Below the pieces are notes generated by a model. The model was given only the letters and a program-made list of their open reading frames with translations, was not told the origin of the DNA and did not search any database. DNA of 64,000 nucleotides from Thereva unica (taxonomy: Eukaryota > Arthropoda > Insecta > Diptera > Therevidae), in contig OX465282.1 in the NCBI GenBank assembly GCA_949987705.1, positions 42,186,039 to 42,250,038 of the forward strand, in the 5' to 3' direction. This document shows, one piece after another, positions 42,805-53,656 of this stretch. Position 1 is the first letter of the stretch; every line of letters begins with the position of its first letter. The position numbers and the translations under genes were made by a program.

Positions 42805-44717
42805 GTGGTATCAGACATAGCCCATCTTTTTGACCCGTTGGGCATAGTGACTCCAATAGTGGTCGTTGCAAAACTGTTTTCTCCAAGATTATGGGCACTT
42901 AAGATAGACTGGGACGCTGCCCTACCACAAGAGCATCATTCCTACTGGACTAGGTTCAAAGAAGACTTGGCTGTATTAAACGACGCCACAGTTCCTAGAC
43001 ACGTCTTTGCCCAGAGAAGTCCGAAATCATTACAAATCCACATATTCACCGACGCCTCAGAAAGGGAATTTGGGGCAGTTGCTTACATTCGGTCCATCAA
43101 TAAGGACAACATCATTACCGTACGGCTACTGTGTGCAAAATCAAGAGTTGCACCATTGAAGCAGCATACATTACCCCGTTTAGAACTTTGTGCAGCTAAA
43201 CTAGGTGCCGAGCTAGGCAACAGAATTCGAGTCGACCTTAATCTCAAGGGAGAATCGATGTACTTTTGGACTGACTCCGAAATTACGTTAGCATGGATCA
43301 ACACAAGCTCAGCCAAACTTCATACATTTGTGGCAAACAGAGTGGCAGCAATACAAACACTTACCAGAGCACAGCAGTGGCGTCACGTAACCTCCAAGCA
43401 AAACCCAGCAGATGTACTGTCCCGAGGCACCACACCACAGAAGCTGATCTCAGACAATTTATGGTTCTACGGCCCCATTTTTATTCACGGCGCAGAATCA
43501 AGCTGGCCTCCACCATATGAAAAGGGGAGGCAAGATTTATTGGAACTAAGAAAAGGTGTAGTAACGTCAGCACTCCAGATCACAGACACACATTTCATCG
43601 ACATTATTAATCATAGAAATTCATTCAAAAGGCTTCAGAGAATAGTAGCTTATGTGCTACGGTTCGCCAAGGGCTTGAGGAAGGACAAACCACGTAGCAT
43701 TCAAATCACAGCTGAAGAGATGGGGAGTGCTAAATACACAATCATGAAAGCGATACAGGAATCAGAGTTCAAAGGTGATATAAATCATCTAAGAAAATAT
43801 GGAGAAGTGTCAAAGAATAGCTCCTTGGCCGGTCTCACCCCATTCATTGATCATGATGGTGTCGTAAGGGTTGGCGGAAGACTGGAGGCCGCTGATCTTC
43901 CATACGATTCAAAACATCCAATTTTGCTACCTTATGGCCACTCATTGACAAAGATCATCCTGAATGAGATTCATGTGGATAACCTCCATATTGGTCCACA
44001 AGGTTTACTGGGGATCACACGGCAGCAGTTCTGGCCAATAAAGGGCAAAACATTAGTAAGGTCGGTCGTGCAACATTGTGTTCACTGTGCTAAAGCTAAG
44101 CCGATACTATTGCAACAACTAATGGGAAATCTTCCGCCAGCACGAGTACAGCCAGCAAGACCCTTCATCAATTCTGGAGTTGACTTCTGCGGTCCTGTTT
44201 GGACACACTTTAAGATCCGAGGTAAACGTCCTGTCAAAGCTTACATCGCAGTTTTCTGCTGTTTTTCGACGAAGGCCGTACATCTAGAGATTGTCAGTGA
44301 TATGACTACAGAAGGTTTCATCGGCGCATTAAAAAGGTTTACAGCAAGAAGTGACCTCTCCGCCACATTTACTGCGACAATGGCACCAATTTCGTGGGTA
44401 CAAGAAATCAATTGACCGAATTACAACAACTTATTCAATCTGACGATTCAATTAACAGAATCGTAACAACATGGAGCTCCAGAGGTACTGATTTTCACAT
44501 GATACCTCCACGAGCTCCACACTTTGGTGGCCTGTGGGAAGCTGCCGTTAAGTCAGCGAAGCATTTACTTCAATCAACGTTAGTAGCCGCCTCGCTTACC
44601 TACGAGGAGATGGAGACAGTTGTAACAGAGGTGGAGGCCATTCTGAATTCAAGGCCTCTTACCCCAATGTCTACAAATCCCAATGATTTGATGGCACTCA
44701 CTCCAGGGCATTTTTAA
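42805..44717 (+). pseudogene. BEL RNase H and integrase
   Basis: It begins within the RT/RNase H connection (VSDIAHLFDPLGIVTP), then RNase H with HIFTDASEREFG, LPRLELCAAKL, YFWTDSEI and QNPADVLSRG, so all four acidic positions are present. Integrase follows with a zinc domain (EIHVDNLHIG ... HCVHCAKAK), first Asp in SGVDFCGPV, and a frameshift near 44370 just before the second Asp region. The second frame (44394-44717) contains the Glu in FGGLWEAAVKSAK and the LNSRPLTP motif, ending in a stop at 44717. RT and protease are absent. Confidence 0.87.
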
Positions 44718-44741
44718 ATAGGGGAGCCCCTAACGTCAACC

Positions 44742-45240
44742 GTGGACTCTCACGCCAAACCTCCGAACGTAAATCTTCTCACACGGTGGAAACTTGTCAC
44801 ACATCTTAAAAATGAATTCTGGCGCAGATGGCAGAAGGAATACTTGAACGAGCTTCAATATCGTGCCAAGTGGAGGCAACGATCACAAAACATCAAACAA
44901 GGCGACATGGTCATAATCAAGGAAGACAATACTCCTCCGTTACGCTGGTTACTAGGACGAATATTACAAACTCACGCTGGAAATGACGGTCTCGTCCGTG
45001 TTGCTGATGTTAAAACATCTACAGGGGTGCTACGCCGCCCCATCCACAAACTAGCACCTCTACCAATAGAGAATCCTGAAGCAAGGAGCGAGGAAGAATC
45101 CAAAGCAAGAGAAGAATCCTCAGAGTTGCATCAGCCATCGGACCCCCTTGGACCCCAGTCAACAACGGTTTCTGAAGAAAACAGACCCAACGAAAAGCAC
45201 ACAACTGAGTCACCGCCAAGGAAGAAAATAAGAGGCTCAA
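44742..45240 (+). pseudogene. BEL integrase C-terminal domain (DUF5641-like)
   Basis: WKLVTHLKNEFWRRWQKEYL, QYRAKWRQRSQNIKQGDMVI and TPPLRWLLGRI...GNDGLVRVADV are the signature of the C-terminal domain of BEL integrases. The same frame runs on through a Pro/Ser/Glu-rich linker and into env without a stop at about 45241. Confidence 0.82.
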
Positions 45241-47047
45241 TGGGATCTGCCATCATGACATTACTTCTCACTTGTTTAATTCTTCCTACAACTTGGGCTA
45301 CCCCCGTTGAAATAACACCTTTCAAAAATCAACCGGGAATCTATTTTGAAAATTTGGGACCATCAAATATCATATCCAGTGAATGGAATCTAATCGCATT
45401 CTACAACATGGAGCCATTTTGGCAAGAGCTTTACACGCTTCAACAATTTATCAGCAAGTTACAAGAAATATGCGGCCAACTAGAACAACATGAACTTTGC
45501 CTTCAAACGATGGCACAGTTTCAACAGCTTATGGGCGACTTGTCAAAAAATAACGAGGTACTCGTCAAGCAGCCTGACCACAAACGCAAACGGAGAGGCG
45601 CACTAAATTTCATTGGAAACATGGCCAATGCGCTGTTCGGAGTTTAGACTCCGAATACGCTAAAGAAATGTCCATGACTATCAAAGGGTCGAGAGAAACG
45701 AGCTTCATCTCTCAGAATTAGTGAAGAATCAAACCTCGCTAATAGATGCAACAATAAATGTGATGAGAAATGACCAGGAGTCCATTAGAGCAAAATTGCT
45801 GTCCGTAGATGATCACATCAACCAACTGATTACAGGATTAACAACCATCCAACAGGAACTACAACAAAAGCAGCTCTCACAACTCTTCACGACAGTAGCA
45901 ATTCAAACCATGCTACTCGCGTCCAATTTTCTTCGCATTCAAAATACCATTTTGGATGTACTAGTCGATACGCACCATGGGAGAATAAGCCCTCTACTCA
46001 TAACACCATCTCAACTCCGCGAGGAGATCAATAAAATCAAAATCCACCTTCCAGCGTCACTCAAACTGCCAGCAGTACCGGAGAATACCTATATTAAGCT
46101 TTTACAGCCTCATCACTGTCACTGGAAAAGCAGAACCAAATCACATTATTTTCAAAATTTCGCTACCACTGCTGGCGTCGGAAAACTTAGAACTCTTCCA
46201 TATAGTACCAGTTCCAGTACAAATGAACGATACATTCGTAGCAATCCAACCATCATTCCCATACCTAATAATGAATCTCTACAGGGATAAATATTACCCA
46301 GTGACGGATCAAGAGCTTCTTTCATGTATTTTCTTCAACAGAGAAAGATATCTCTGCAAGCAGAATCATCCGTTGTACAGAAGAGGCTCTAATGTTAGCG
46401 CCTGCGAAATGAACTTCATCAATGAAGACCAACAATCGCCGTTATGTCATGTCGTCAAGACCGAAAACAGGGCACATTGGATACAACTACGAGCAACCAA
46501 CCAATGGATATATTCCTTGAAGGAGAGGACAGCGCTGAATGTAGTATGCGGTGATAAAACAACAAAATTCTATATAGAAAAATCAGGACTGTTAAGGATA
46601 ATGGCCGATTGCGTTATTAAACAGCAACAGTTAACAATACAGGGACACAAATTGTATCCAACGACGGTGCGACTCTCATTCACTCCATCACAGAATCTAA
46701 CTGAAAATTTAACAAGCAAACAGCTTCAACCAATAGTACTTCAGACACACGATTATTCACCTCATTTTGAAGAGTTGGCCGAAATAAAGAAGAAACTCTT
46801 GGAGGTACATAGTGAACTCCCAGCAACGCTTGATCATCATGAGATTCATCAATACTCTATAGCTTACTTCAGTCTACTCCTCATCATAATTTTAAGCGCA
46901 TACCTCATATGGAGACACAGAATAGCTTTATGGTCCATCAGCACTAAGCCCAAGGAGATAATTGAGTCGCCGCAACCTGACGACAACCACTACAACACAC
47001 CAACCAGAAACAGGGACTTCACCGCCAACTTTGATTCAAAATCCTGT
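45241..47047 (+). pseudogene. BEL env, split over three frames
   Basis: It starts at MGSAIMTLLLTCLILP, a clear signal peptide. The N-terminal part ends in a furin-like basic site (KRKRRG, about 45590) followed by a hydrophobic glycine-containing stretch, as in errantivirus and baculovirus F-like envelope proteins. The frame stops at 45647. The central helical part continues in a second frame (45721-46290) and the C-terminal part in a third (46223-47047), which ends with a transmembrane helix (YFSLLLIIILSAYLIW, about 46865-46912) and a cytoplasmic tail. Cysteines are conserved in the last part. Not functional in this copy. Confidence 0.8.
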
Positions 47048-47064
47048 TGAATACATCATTCAAC

Positions 47065-47074
47065 GGGGGGAGAA
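47065..47074 (+). promoter_or_regulatory. BEL polypurine tract
   Basis: GGGGGGAGAA lies immediately before the 3' LTR start TGTTGAGG, the expected plus-strand primer site. Confidence 0.75.
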
Positions 47075-47586
47075 TGTTGAGGAATCAATCATCATTATAC
47101 TAACATTTAAATTAATTCATAATATTAATTCATAATTCATATTAGCTTAATCTCTAAAATAAATCAAAAAAAAAACAAAATCTAATCATATATCATAAAT
47201 TCATTCTTTCTCATAGAAGAATTTTATTATCATCCAAAACGTAATCTGATATTTCATTTTTAATGTATCTGGCGCAAATTGCCAGACGTAATAAGACACC
47301 AATTTTAAATGCAACTGGCGTAAATTGCTGCGAGAGCAATTTACGATACCTATGAGAAAGTATGAATTTATGATTCTATGGGAAAATTCTTCCCTCAAAA
47401 ATTGCACATTTAGGAATAAATTATTTTTGTATAAAAGTCAGTTTTTTAAATAAAGTTGTCAGTTGTTTTTCAGCATTAAAACAGCGAGTTACAATCTTTT
47501 TTCTTATTATTCAAGTGTACTGGTCTATGAGCCTTTGACCAATTTAATTTCAATTATTACAAAGCGAAATAAAAGAATTTCGTACA
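47075..47586 (+). repeat. BEL 3' LTR
   Basis: Matches the 5' LTR apart from the 34-bp difference and scattered substitutions, and ends AATTTCGTACA before the ATGTG duplication. The few differences between the LTRs suggest a fairly recent insertion, although I have not counted them exactly. Confidence 0.9.
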
Positions 47587-47813
47587 ATGTGAATTTCCAC
47601 AAAAATTCAGTACTCTTGCAACACTGTATGGAATTGACTCCCTATAAATTTCTAAATAAGCAACGGTACTACATGGCCTGACTGTAAATTGTGTAAGGAA
47701 TATTGTGAAATAAGAATTTAGAAGGAACTGACACTAGCAATAAAAACAATAGCTAAAATCTAAAAAAATCAATCTAAAACGTTAATGGTTTTATGGGAAT
47801 TTCCATTACTGTA

Positions 47814-48050
47814 TTTATAAATATGAAAATTATAAAACTTTAAATGAACTAACTGTAAGCAAACATTGCATATATAAAGAAAATTGCAATTTAGTTAAAA
47901 ATACAAATACAGAAATAATTGAATTAGATAAGGAGACTATTGTAATAAAGAATGCCAATCAAATTAATATTAGCCAAAATTGTGACAATAGAAAACTAAT
48001 TCTATCAGGAAATATACTAATGCACTTTAATAATTGTACAATAAAAATTT
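47814..48050 (+). pseudogene. Errantivirus-like env, second part
   Basis: It follows the Tc1 right end and its TA. The plus-strand frame reads TLNELTVSKHCIY, then ELDKETIVIKNANQINISQN and NCTIKI, the cysteine-containing ectodomain typical of errantivirus Env. It ends where minus-strand LINE sequence begins (about 48050); the rest of env, its transmembrane segment and the 3' LTR are gone. Confidence 0.72.
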
Positions 48051-49873
48051 TAGATCTTTATTTTTCTAGCGAAGAAGAAAACTATATTGTCTGCATATAT
48101 ATGGTATTTTAGTTGTGGTATATGAGATAAAGTTGCGGAGAGCTGGTATATATAAGTGTTGAACAAGGTGACTGATAAAGGTGAACCTTGTGGTGTACCA
48201 CTTGCAAGTGGTAGGTTGTCGGAAAAAAAACTTTTGTTCTTGACCACGATTTTGCGCCTTGTAAGGAATGGTTTAATGCTTCTTGTAAAGTTGTATCCTG
48301 CGTTCCATTCTGCGAGCTGGTGGACTACAACTTTTCCTAGGAGTCTGTCGTAGGCTTTTTCTAGATCGGCCGAGAGTAGTACAGAATGCTCTCTACGTCC
48401 AACAGCACAAGCGAGGTTGTGTTCCGTTTCTTGTAGGAGAGATTGTGTACCTCGTCCAGGTCTGTAACCTACAACCCCGTTTGGAAGCTTTTGTTCTAGC
48501 AGCCAGTTCAGTCTATTACTTAGTATTTTTTCTAAGACTTTTGACGTTGTTGGTAGGAGGGATATGGGTCTGATCTTAGTAGGAGGGATGATTTTGTTAG
48601 GTGTTTTGGGAATGGGATGAATCTCTGCTAATTTCCAGGCGTGTGGAAATGAGCCCGAGCTTAGTACCATGTTATATAGCCTAGTTAGCCTAAGTAGATA
48701 ATGTAATGGAGCTTTTTTCATCATACCATAGGTAACTTTATCTAGGCCGGGGGTTGAACCTTTATAAGAGTCCAAAACATTCTGGACTTCTTTAAAGGTT
48801 ATATGACTATAAAGGGGTGAAGGGGGTCGATTTTTGAGAGCCTGTATATCTGCTTGCATTATTTTGTCGTCTTCAGCGTGTCGGGTGATATTAACGCTAG
48901 CATAACTTGATAGTTGTTTGCCTATAATATTCGCAATTTCGTAGGGGTTAACAATTATGTTATTATCATGCTCAAGTGCAGAGATCATGATTCTTTTCCT
49001 ATTACCGTATATTGCTTTAATATTGCGCCAGTTTTCTTGGACTGTATTGTTGAGGTTGATGGAGTCGAGGAAGTTGGCCCAAGCCTTGCGCTTCTCCTCC
49101 GCAATTGTTCTGCGCATTTCTGCATTACTTCTGCGATAAATTATTGCATTCTCTGCTGAGGGTGACCTTTTAAAGCGCTTCCACGCTTGATTTTTTATGC
49201 GAATCAGTTGGCGAATATGATTATTGAACCAAACAGGGGTGTTTTTGCAAATATTTTGCGTGGTGGGCATGCTGCAGTTAGCGGCATATCGAATAGCCTT
49301 CGTGAGAATTGCAGCTTCCTTGTCGATGTGAGGGCTCAACTCTTTCGATAGAAGATATTCGTCTACTTTTTGTTGGAATTTATTCCAGTCAGCACACTGT
49401 TCAATAAATTGGGGGGAATGTTTCACCTGCTCTATGGGTTGGTTGAGGTGTAAAATAATGGGAAAGTGGTCAGTTAGGTTTGGGTGTTTCGTCGTAGTCC
49501 AGTCAAGTTTTGGAGCGATATCTGGAGTGGCTAATGATAGGTCTATGCTGGTCAAGGTATTTCGTGTAGTAAACATTGTTGGTGATCCATCGTTTAATAA
49601 TATGTATTCCGTCTTTTCTAGCCATTTGGTTATGCAATTGCCTCTTGATGTGTTATATCGCGATCCCCAGAGCCGGTGATGCGCATTGAAATCGCCCAGT
49701 ATAATTGCTGGCTTTGTTAGAGGGAGAGTTAACTTTTCGAGCTCCTCTGTCACAATTTCTAGCTCCTGTTCAACGTATATGCTGCACTGCACTATTGTAA
49801 GTTTTTTGTTATTGGCGTTGGATGTACTTCTTCGCTGCCTTTGATTATTTGTGTGTGCCATGTTATTGTTCAC
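48050..49873 (-). pseudogene. I/Jockey-type LINE ORF2: partial EN and RT
   Basis: Minus-strand frame of 607 codons. The endonuclease is incomplete: it starts shortly before GDFNAHHRLWG and continues through TSIDLSLATP and LTDHFPII, so the N-terminal catalytic part is deleted. RT follows with GSTPGLDKVTY, IRPISLLPTTSKVLEK, GYRPGRGTQ, SADLEKAYDR, TPQGSPLS and the catalytic motif as YADN, where YADD is expected. The frame ends right after this motif at the junction with env, so the RT thumb and RNase H are missing. Loss of the 3' end is unusual for a LINE and points to a later deletion. Confidence 0.85.
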
Positions 49874-50336
49874 TGTGGTGAGTTTTTGTGGGATTAGTGC
49901 ATTGTATTTCGATGTCTGATTCTGTGTCGGTTTCTAGTAATATTTTTCTGTTTGGTGTGCTTGTTGGTGAGTGATCGTTATTAGCTGCTGCAATAGTGTT
50001 TTTGAGTGTATTAGGAGAAAGGGATAGTAGTGCATTTAATTCTTCTCTGTCTGTAGGTTTGTTGCCTGCTGTGAATTGTACTTTGGTCTTTTGAGTGTTC
50101 GGATAAGGTGATGTTATTGTTGGAGTTTTCTGTTGGGCATGCTTAGTTACTTTGATTGTACTTGGTACGTTGTGTTGAGATTTTGGTTCAGTTAGTGCTG
50201 TTGTTTGTGTGTTTTGTCTGGTTACATTAGCCCAGGAATTGATAATGTTAAAATTATTTTTATCTAAGTTATGGTTGTTAGTGCTTATGCTATTGTTAGT
50301 AGTCGCGTTTTGGGTTATTGAGTTGTTAGTTTTTTC
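49874..50336 (-). pseudogene. LINE ORF1 C-terminal low-complexity region
   Basis: On the minus strand a Thr/Asn/Gln-rich stretch (for example QNTQTTALTEPKSQ and SPYPNTQKTKVQF) links the zinc-knuckle region to ORF2. The composition is typical of the C-terminal tail of I/Jockey ORF1. It ends in a stop just before ORF2. Confidence 0.6.
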
Positions 50337-50684
50337 TTAAAGATTCACCTTTCCAAGTTGGGGGGCTTCGATATTGTTGTGTGCATTCTCCTCATACCAT
50401 TTTTTCCTTGCTTCGAAGCGACTGATGTGCCGGTTAACTTGGATCATCACAATTTCCTTTTCCCTCAAAAATATTGGACAGCTTCTGTCTAGAGTTGAGT
50501 GTTTACCTTCTACTTGGCAGCTGATACAATAAATTTTCGTGCAGGTGTGGTCTTCTCCTTCTGCTTTAACCTCATTACAGGTGGGACACCTGGGGGTTTC
50601 ATTGCATCTTGATTCGTGATGTCTAAGCTGGAAACATCGACGGCATCTGGTGCGGGATACCATATTTGAGGACCGTTTTTTCAA
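50337..50684 (-). pseudogene. LINE ORF1 zinc knuckles
   Basis: Minus-strand segment with three successive cysteine-histidine knuckles: CRRCFQLRHHESRC, CPTCNEVKAEGEDHTC and CISCQVEGKHSTLDRSC. This is the nucleic-acid-binding triplet of ORF1 (Gag-like) proteins in I and Jockey-group LINEs. It is separated from the N-terminal part by a MITE insertion at 50668-50923. Confidence 0.85.
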
Positions 50685-50923
50685 AACTCATCATTTTAAA
50701 AAACTTAATTTTTCAGGAGAAGCATTTTTTGTTATACAAATTGAAAGAAAACTGAGTGTTTTGCAAAAACTGACAATTTTTAAATACTTATAGTATCTAA
50801 AATAATAAGTTTATTGAAAATATGATTACACCAAATGAAAGATATCATTTAAAATAAGGCGATGACATGTAAAACTCATTTTCGTCAAAATTGGAGTTAT
50901 GCAGTTTTGAAAAAACGGTCCTC
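50668..50923. mobile_element. 256-bp MITE in LINE ORF1
   Basis: Perfect 21-bp terminal inverted repeats start GAGGACCGTTTTTTCAAAAC, with ATTT on both sides (50664-50667 and 50924-50927) as a target duplication. AT-rich and non-coding. The superfamily cannot be fixed from a 4-bp ATTT duplication alone. Confidence 0.82.
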
Positions 50924-51000
50924 ATTTGTGTATTGACTTTTTCATAAAGTATATAAACAAATTTTGGAGCTTGGTAGGTGGAGAAGGTTAATAGAAGTGT

Positions 51001-51534
51001 TCAAGTGTTGATTTTTGTGTTGCTTACTAATCTTGTGAAATGCTTTACAGATTTGACGTTTGGGTTGTCCCCTTTTATTCCCTCCAGAATCTCTTCCTCG
51101 CTAACATTCTTTAGATTTGGTATTCTAATGGTAGCTTTAGATTCGTTTAGTTTGTCAAAGAATGTCGCCTTGGCGTCGAAGTTGCCAATTTTATGTAGGC
51201 TCTTGGTGATCTTCGTCGCTTCATGCTCATTTGGAAGCAGTAGCAGGTATTTACCTTCCCGAAGCGCTCTACAACTTTTAATTTTCCCGGAATACATTTG
51301 AAGTGTTTTCTGGACAAGGAAAGGATTGAGTTCCGTGATTTTCTTTTCACTATTGACTAGTTCAACAGTTACATATTTCGGGTCAGGCCCCATTGCGAAG
51401 AAGTTATGCGCTTCTATTGGCGTTGGATTGCACAGTTCATTGTCTATTGTCTTTCGCTTTTTCACTTTTTTTTTGATTTTGGTATCATCCAGTGCAGCAA
51501 AAGGATTGCAACTGGGCCCTGGTGCGGGCGCCAT
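51001..51534 (-). pseudogene. LINE ORF1 N-terminal part
   Basis: Minus strand, starting MAPAPGPSCNPFAALDD at 51534, with a basic stretch KKKVKKRK and then an RRM-like region (FFAMGPDPKYVTVELVNS, KSCRALREGKYLLLLPNE, ATIRIPNLKNVSEEEIL) as in I/Jockey ORF1. The frame breaks near 51000, about 80 bp before the MITE. Confidence 0.72.
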
Positions 51535-51729
51535 GCCTTCGGTGGTTGTGATCAGATCACAGGTTTGAGATATACGCCGGGCGACTAGTTATTTGCTGCT
51601 CTTTTAATTTAATAGAAAAAGGTTTTTGCTTTTTGTTTTCACTTTTTCACTAGCTTGGTGTTTGTGTTTGCACTCTGAATAACTTTTTTTCCTCTTTTTT
51701 TAAGAACTCTTCTAAATATTAAGTTTTAA
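51535..51729 (-). other. LINE 5' UTR and junction with a second LINE
   Basis: T-rich sequence upstream of ORF1. The border between the 5' end of this LINE and the truncated endonuclease of the next one falls between about 51620 and 51730; I cannot place it exactly. Confidence 0.4.
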
Positions 51730-52620
51730 TTTTACCGTCTGTGCTCACTGCGAGTTTGAACGAGACTGTGGGATAATTCAGAGCAAATACTTTCAAAATC
51801 TGCGTTTTTAAAGTCATAAACAACAGTATTATTGTATGTTGTGTGGTGTTTGGGGATTGGAGAATTGAGTTCCAAGACCCACGCAGAGTGGTGAATAGAA
51901 TTACTGAATAGGTTCTCCTCTTCGGAAGCAGGTAGAATTTTCACCTCTTCATAACAATTAGTGAATATTATATCTAACCAATTACCATAAAAATTTGGTT
52001 GACTGATAATTTGATGTAAATCATTGGAGTAAAAGGTGTCGGTAAGCTTTATATCGATAGGATTTATAACATTGATAGGAAGAAGGTTATCCTCCTCGTC
52101 AGGGATAAAAGAAATATTTGGACGGTTGAAATCCCCTAAGACGGATATGTCGTCGTTGCTGCAACGAGTCTTATTGACTTCTTCTAAGATATGTAGTAGA
52201 TCGTCATATTAAGTTCGTCAGCTTTGGGGGGGATATAAAATGAACCGATGAATACGTGTTTCTTGCCGGATTTGACACGTATGAAGATGTGTTCAAAAAA
52301 CTGTGAACCGTTGGTAGTTATGAGTTTACTATTTAAGGGGTCTCTGACTGCTATTAGGACTCCTCCTCCTCTTGTTAGACCGGAGGAATTGTAGTCCCTG
52401 TCGCATCTATAGATAGTCCAGCTGCAGTCTAGGATCTCCTCATTTAGGAAAGTCTCATTCAACCATGTTTCGGTGAACACGAGTATATTAAACTGGCACG
52501 AATTTGCGCCAACAAAGAGATTATTCACCTTGCCTCTCATACCACCGCAGTTGTGATAGAAGAGCCTTATATCTTCCAGTTGGCTTGGTTTAGGGTGAGG
52601 AGTCGAGATTGGGTTAGTCG
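51730..52620 (-). pseudogene. Second LINE: APE endonuclease remnant
   Basis: Minus strand. From 52690 downward the protein reads RLFYHNCGGMRGKVNN, FTETWLNETFLNEEIL (catalytic Glu) and RGGGVLIAV, an AP-type endonuclease of a non-LTR retrotransposon (CR1/Jockey group). After a frame break near 52190 it continues with GDFNRPN and ends in a HHSAWVLEL-type active-site His segment. RT is absent because the element is cut at about 51730. Confidence 0.75.
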
Positions 52621-52640
52621 TTGGAGAAGTAACTACATAG

Positions 52641-53240
52641 TTAGGGACGATAATATCTACGCATTTCATCACGGCTTTTTTGGAGCTGTGATACATGTAG
52701 AGATCTTACGTGCGAAGCATAACTGGAGAGATCCCTTTTTACTTGTTGGGATGTTATTTGGTACTGCTCATGATACTTTATGTACATGTTGAGCAGAGTA
52801 TTGTGATCTATAGGAAGACCTTCTTGCTGAATCGAAATCATGAGGCTAGTCCTGGTTTTGCCATATATGCAGGTGGAATCGGGTTTGTCGTGCATATAAG
52901 CGAGAAACAGCCTTACATTTTCGAAGACCCTACTTTCTCTTGAGACAACAAATAACGTCCATCAATCGAAGATATAATGTTGGATTTAAAGTGGGCAGAA
53001 GAATTTTTAGAAGATATTGCGGGTGTTGTTAGTCTGTTACTATTGGAGCTTACATCCAAGTTAGAATTTAACATAGGTTTAGTAAGACCAGATATGTTCG
53101 TAGTGGGACTGTTTACCTTAGATCTATTGTTGGAACTACTTATCTTAGATCTAACTTGCTTACTTCTACTACTTTTATTGATCCAACGGTTGAGGGTGAG
53201 ATTTCTCCATCTGAAGATGTCCAATTTTGAGCTCACGAAC
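52641..53240 (-). pseudogene. Second LINE: possible ORF1 remnants
   Basis: Two short minus-strand pieces (53236-52913, Ser/Asn/Lys-rich; 52895-52641, KRDLSSYASHVRSLHVSQL) lie upstream of the endonuclease in the position of ORF1. No zinc knuckle or RRM is visible. Assigned by position only. Confidence 0.35.
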
Positions 53241-53280
53241 AGCCAATTATATTTAAAAGCAAAACTACTTTAAAGCTCCT

Positions 53281-53643
53281 GAGTTGTTTTGACTTCATTT
53301 TCCAGGGGATACTAATTCACAATCCAGTAGAGTTATGGAGAAGTGATCTTCGAAAAGTTTGCTTATCCAAGCTGGATAATTGGTCACGGGCGTCGATGAA
53401 GCAAGGGTTACGGGCGTTGATGAGATTCAACTCGTTTCAGGAGGCATAACACTCCAGCGAGTTGTTTTCGATGCCCCGATGTCAGAGTCGCGAAATGGTT
53501 GACAGTAGGTGAAATAAAAATTCCGCAGCTAGGTTGTGACAGTTCTTTCCTTCACTTCTCTCTCTATCTTCTGACTAGAGCTGCTGTTCGACATTTCAAA
53601 AAATAAATACATGGTCGACAGTACAAAGGAGCCTTCTCTAAGT
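53281..53643. other. Unassigned flank of the RTE insertion
   Basis: No coding signal. It contains direct repeats around GGGCGTCGATGA / GGGCGTTGATGA (53388-53422). It ends in the target CTCTAGTGTGTCA duplicated by the RTE element. Confidence 0.4.
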
Positions 53644-53656
53644 CTCTAGTGTGTCA

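Larger units (their letters stand above)
41067..47586 (+). mobile_element. BEL/Pao retrotransposon with env, in Tc1 right TIR
   Basis: LTRs 41067-41611 and 47075-47586 enclose gag, RNase H, integrase and env on the plus strand. A perfect 5-bp duplication ATGTG (41062-41066 and 47587-47591) flanks it, placing the insertion inside the right terminal repeat of the Tc1 element. A polypurine tract (GGGGGGAGAA) precedes the 3' LTR. Protease and RT are deleted, so this copy is not autonomous. Confidence 0.92.
39716..47811 (-). mobile_element. Tc1-like transposon with IR/DR ends, split by BEL
   Basis: Outer ends CAGTAGTGGAAATTCCC (39716) and GGGAATTTCCATTACTG (to 47811) are inverted repeats flanked by TA on both sides (39714-39715 and 47812-47813). 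A second, inner copy of the same motif, GGTGGAAATTCCCATAAAAC (39905), and its partner GGTTATATGTG...AATTTCCAC on the right give the IR/DR double-repeat layout known from Minos- and Bari-like Tc1 elements. Without the BEL insertion the element is about 1.57 kb, the usual size. The transposase is on the minus strand and broken. Confidence 0.88.
34757..48050 (+). mobile_element. Errantivirus-like gypsy element, heavily broken
   Basis: Plus-strand remains of an env-bearing gypsy element: gag (34757-34915 and 36775-37075), integrase (37072 on) reading into a Ulp1/SENP domain, env splice acceptor, and env (38841-39715 and 47814-48050). Protease, RT and RNase H are deleted, since gag passes into integrase within about 20 bp near 37075. 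No LTR is visible: the left end is in the gap and the right end is lost where env meets a LINE at about 48050. The insertions inside it are a composite repeat and a Tc1 that itself carries a BEL element. Confidence 0.8.
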
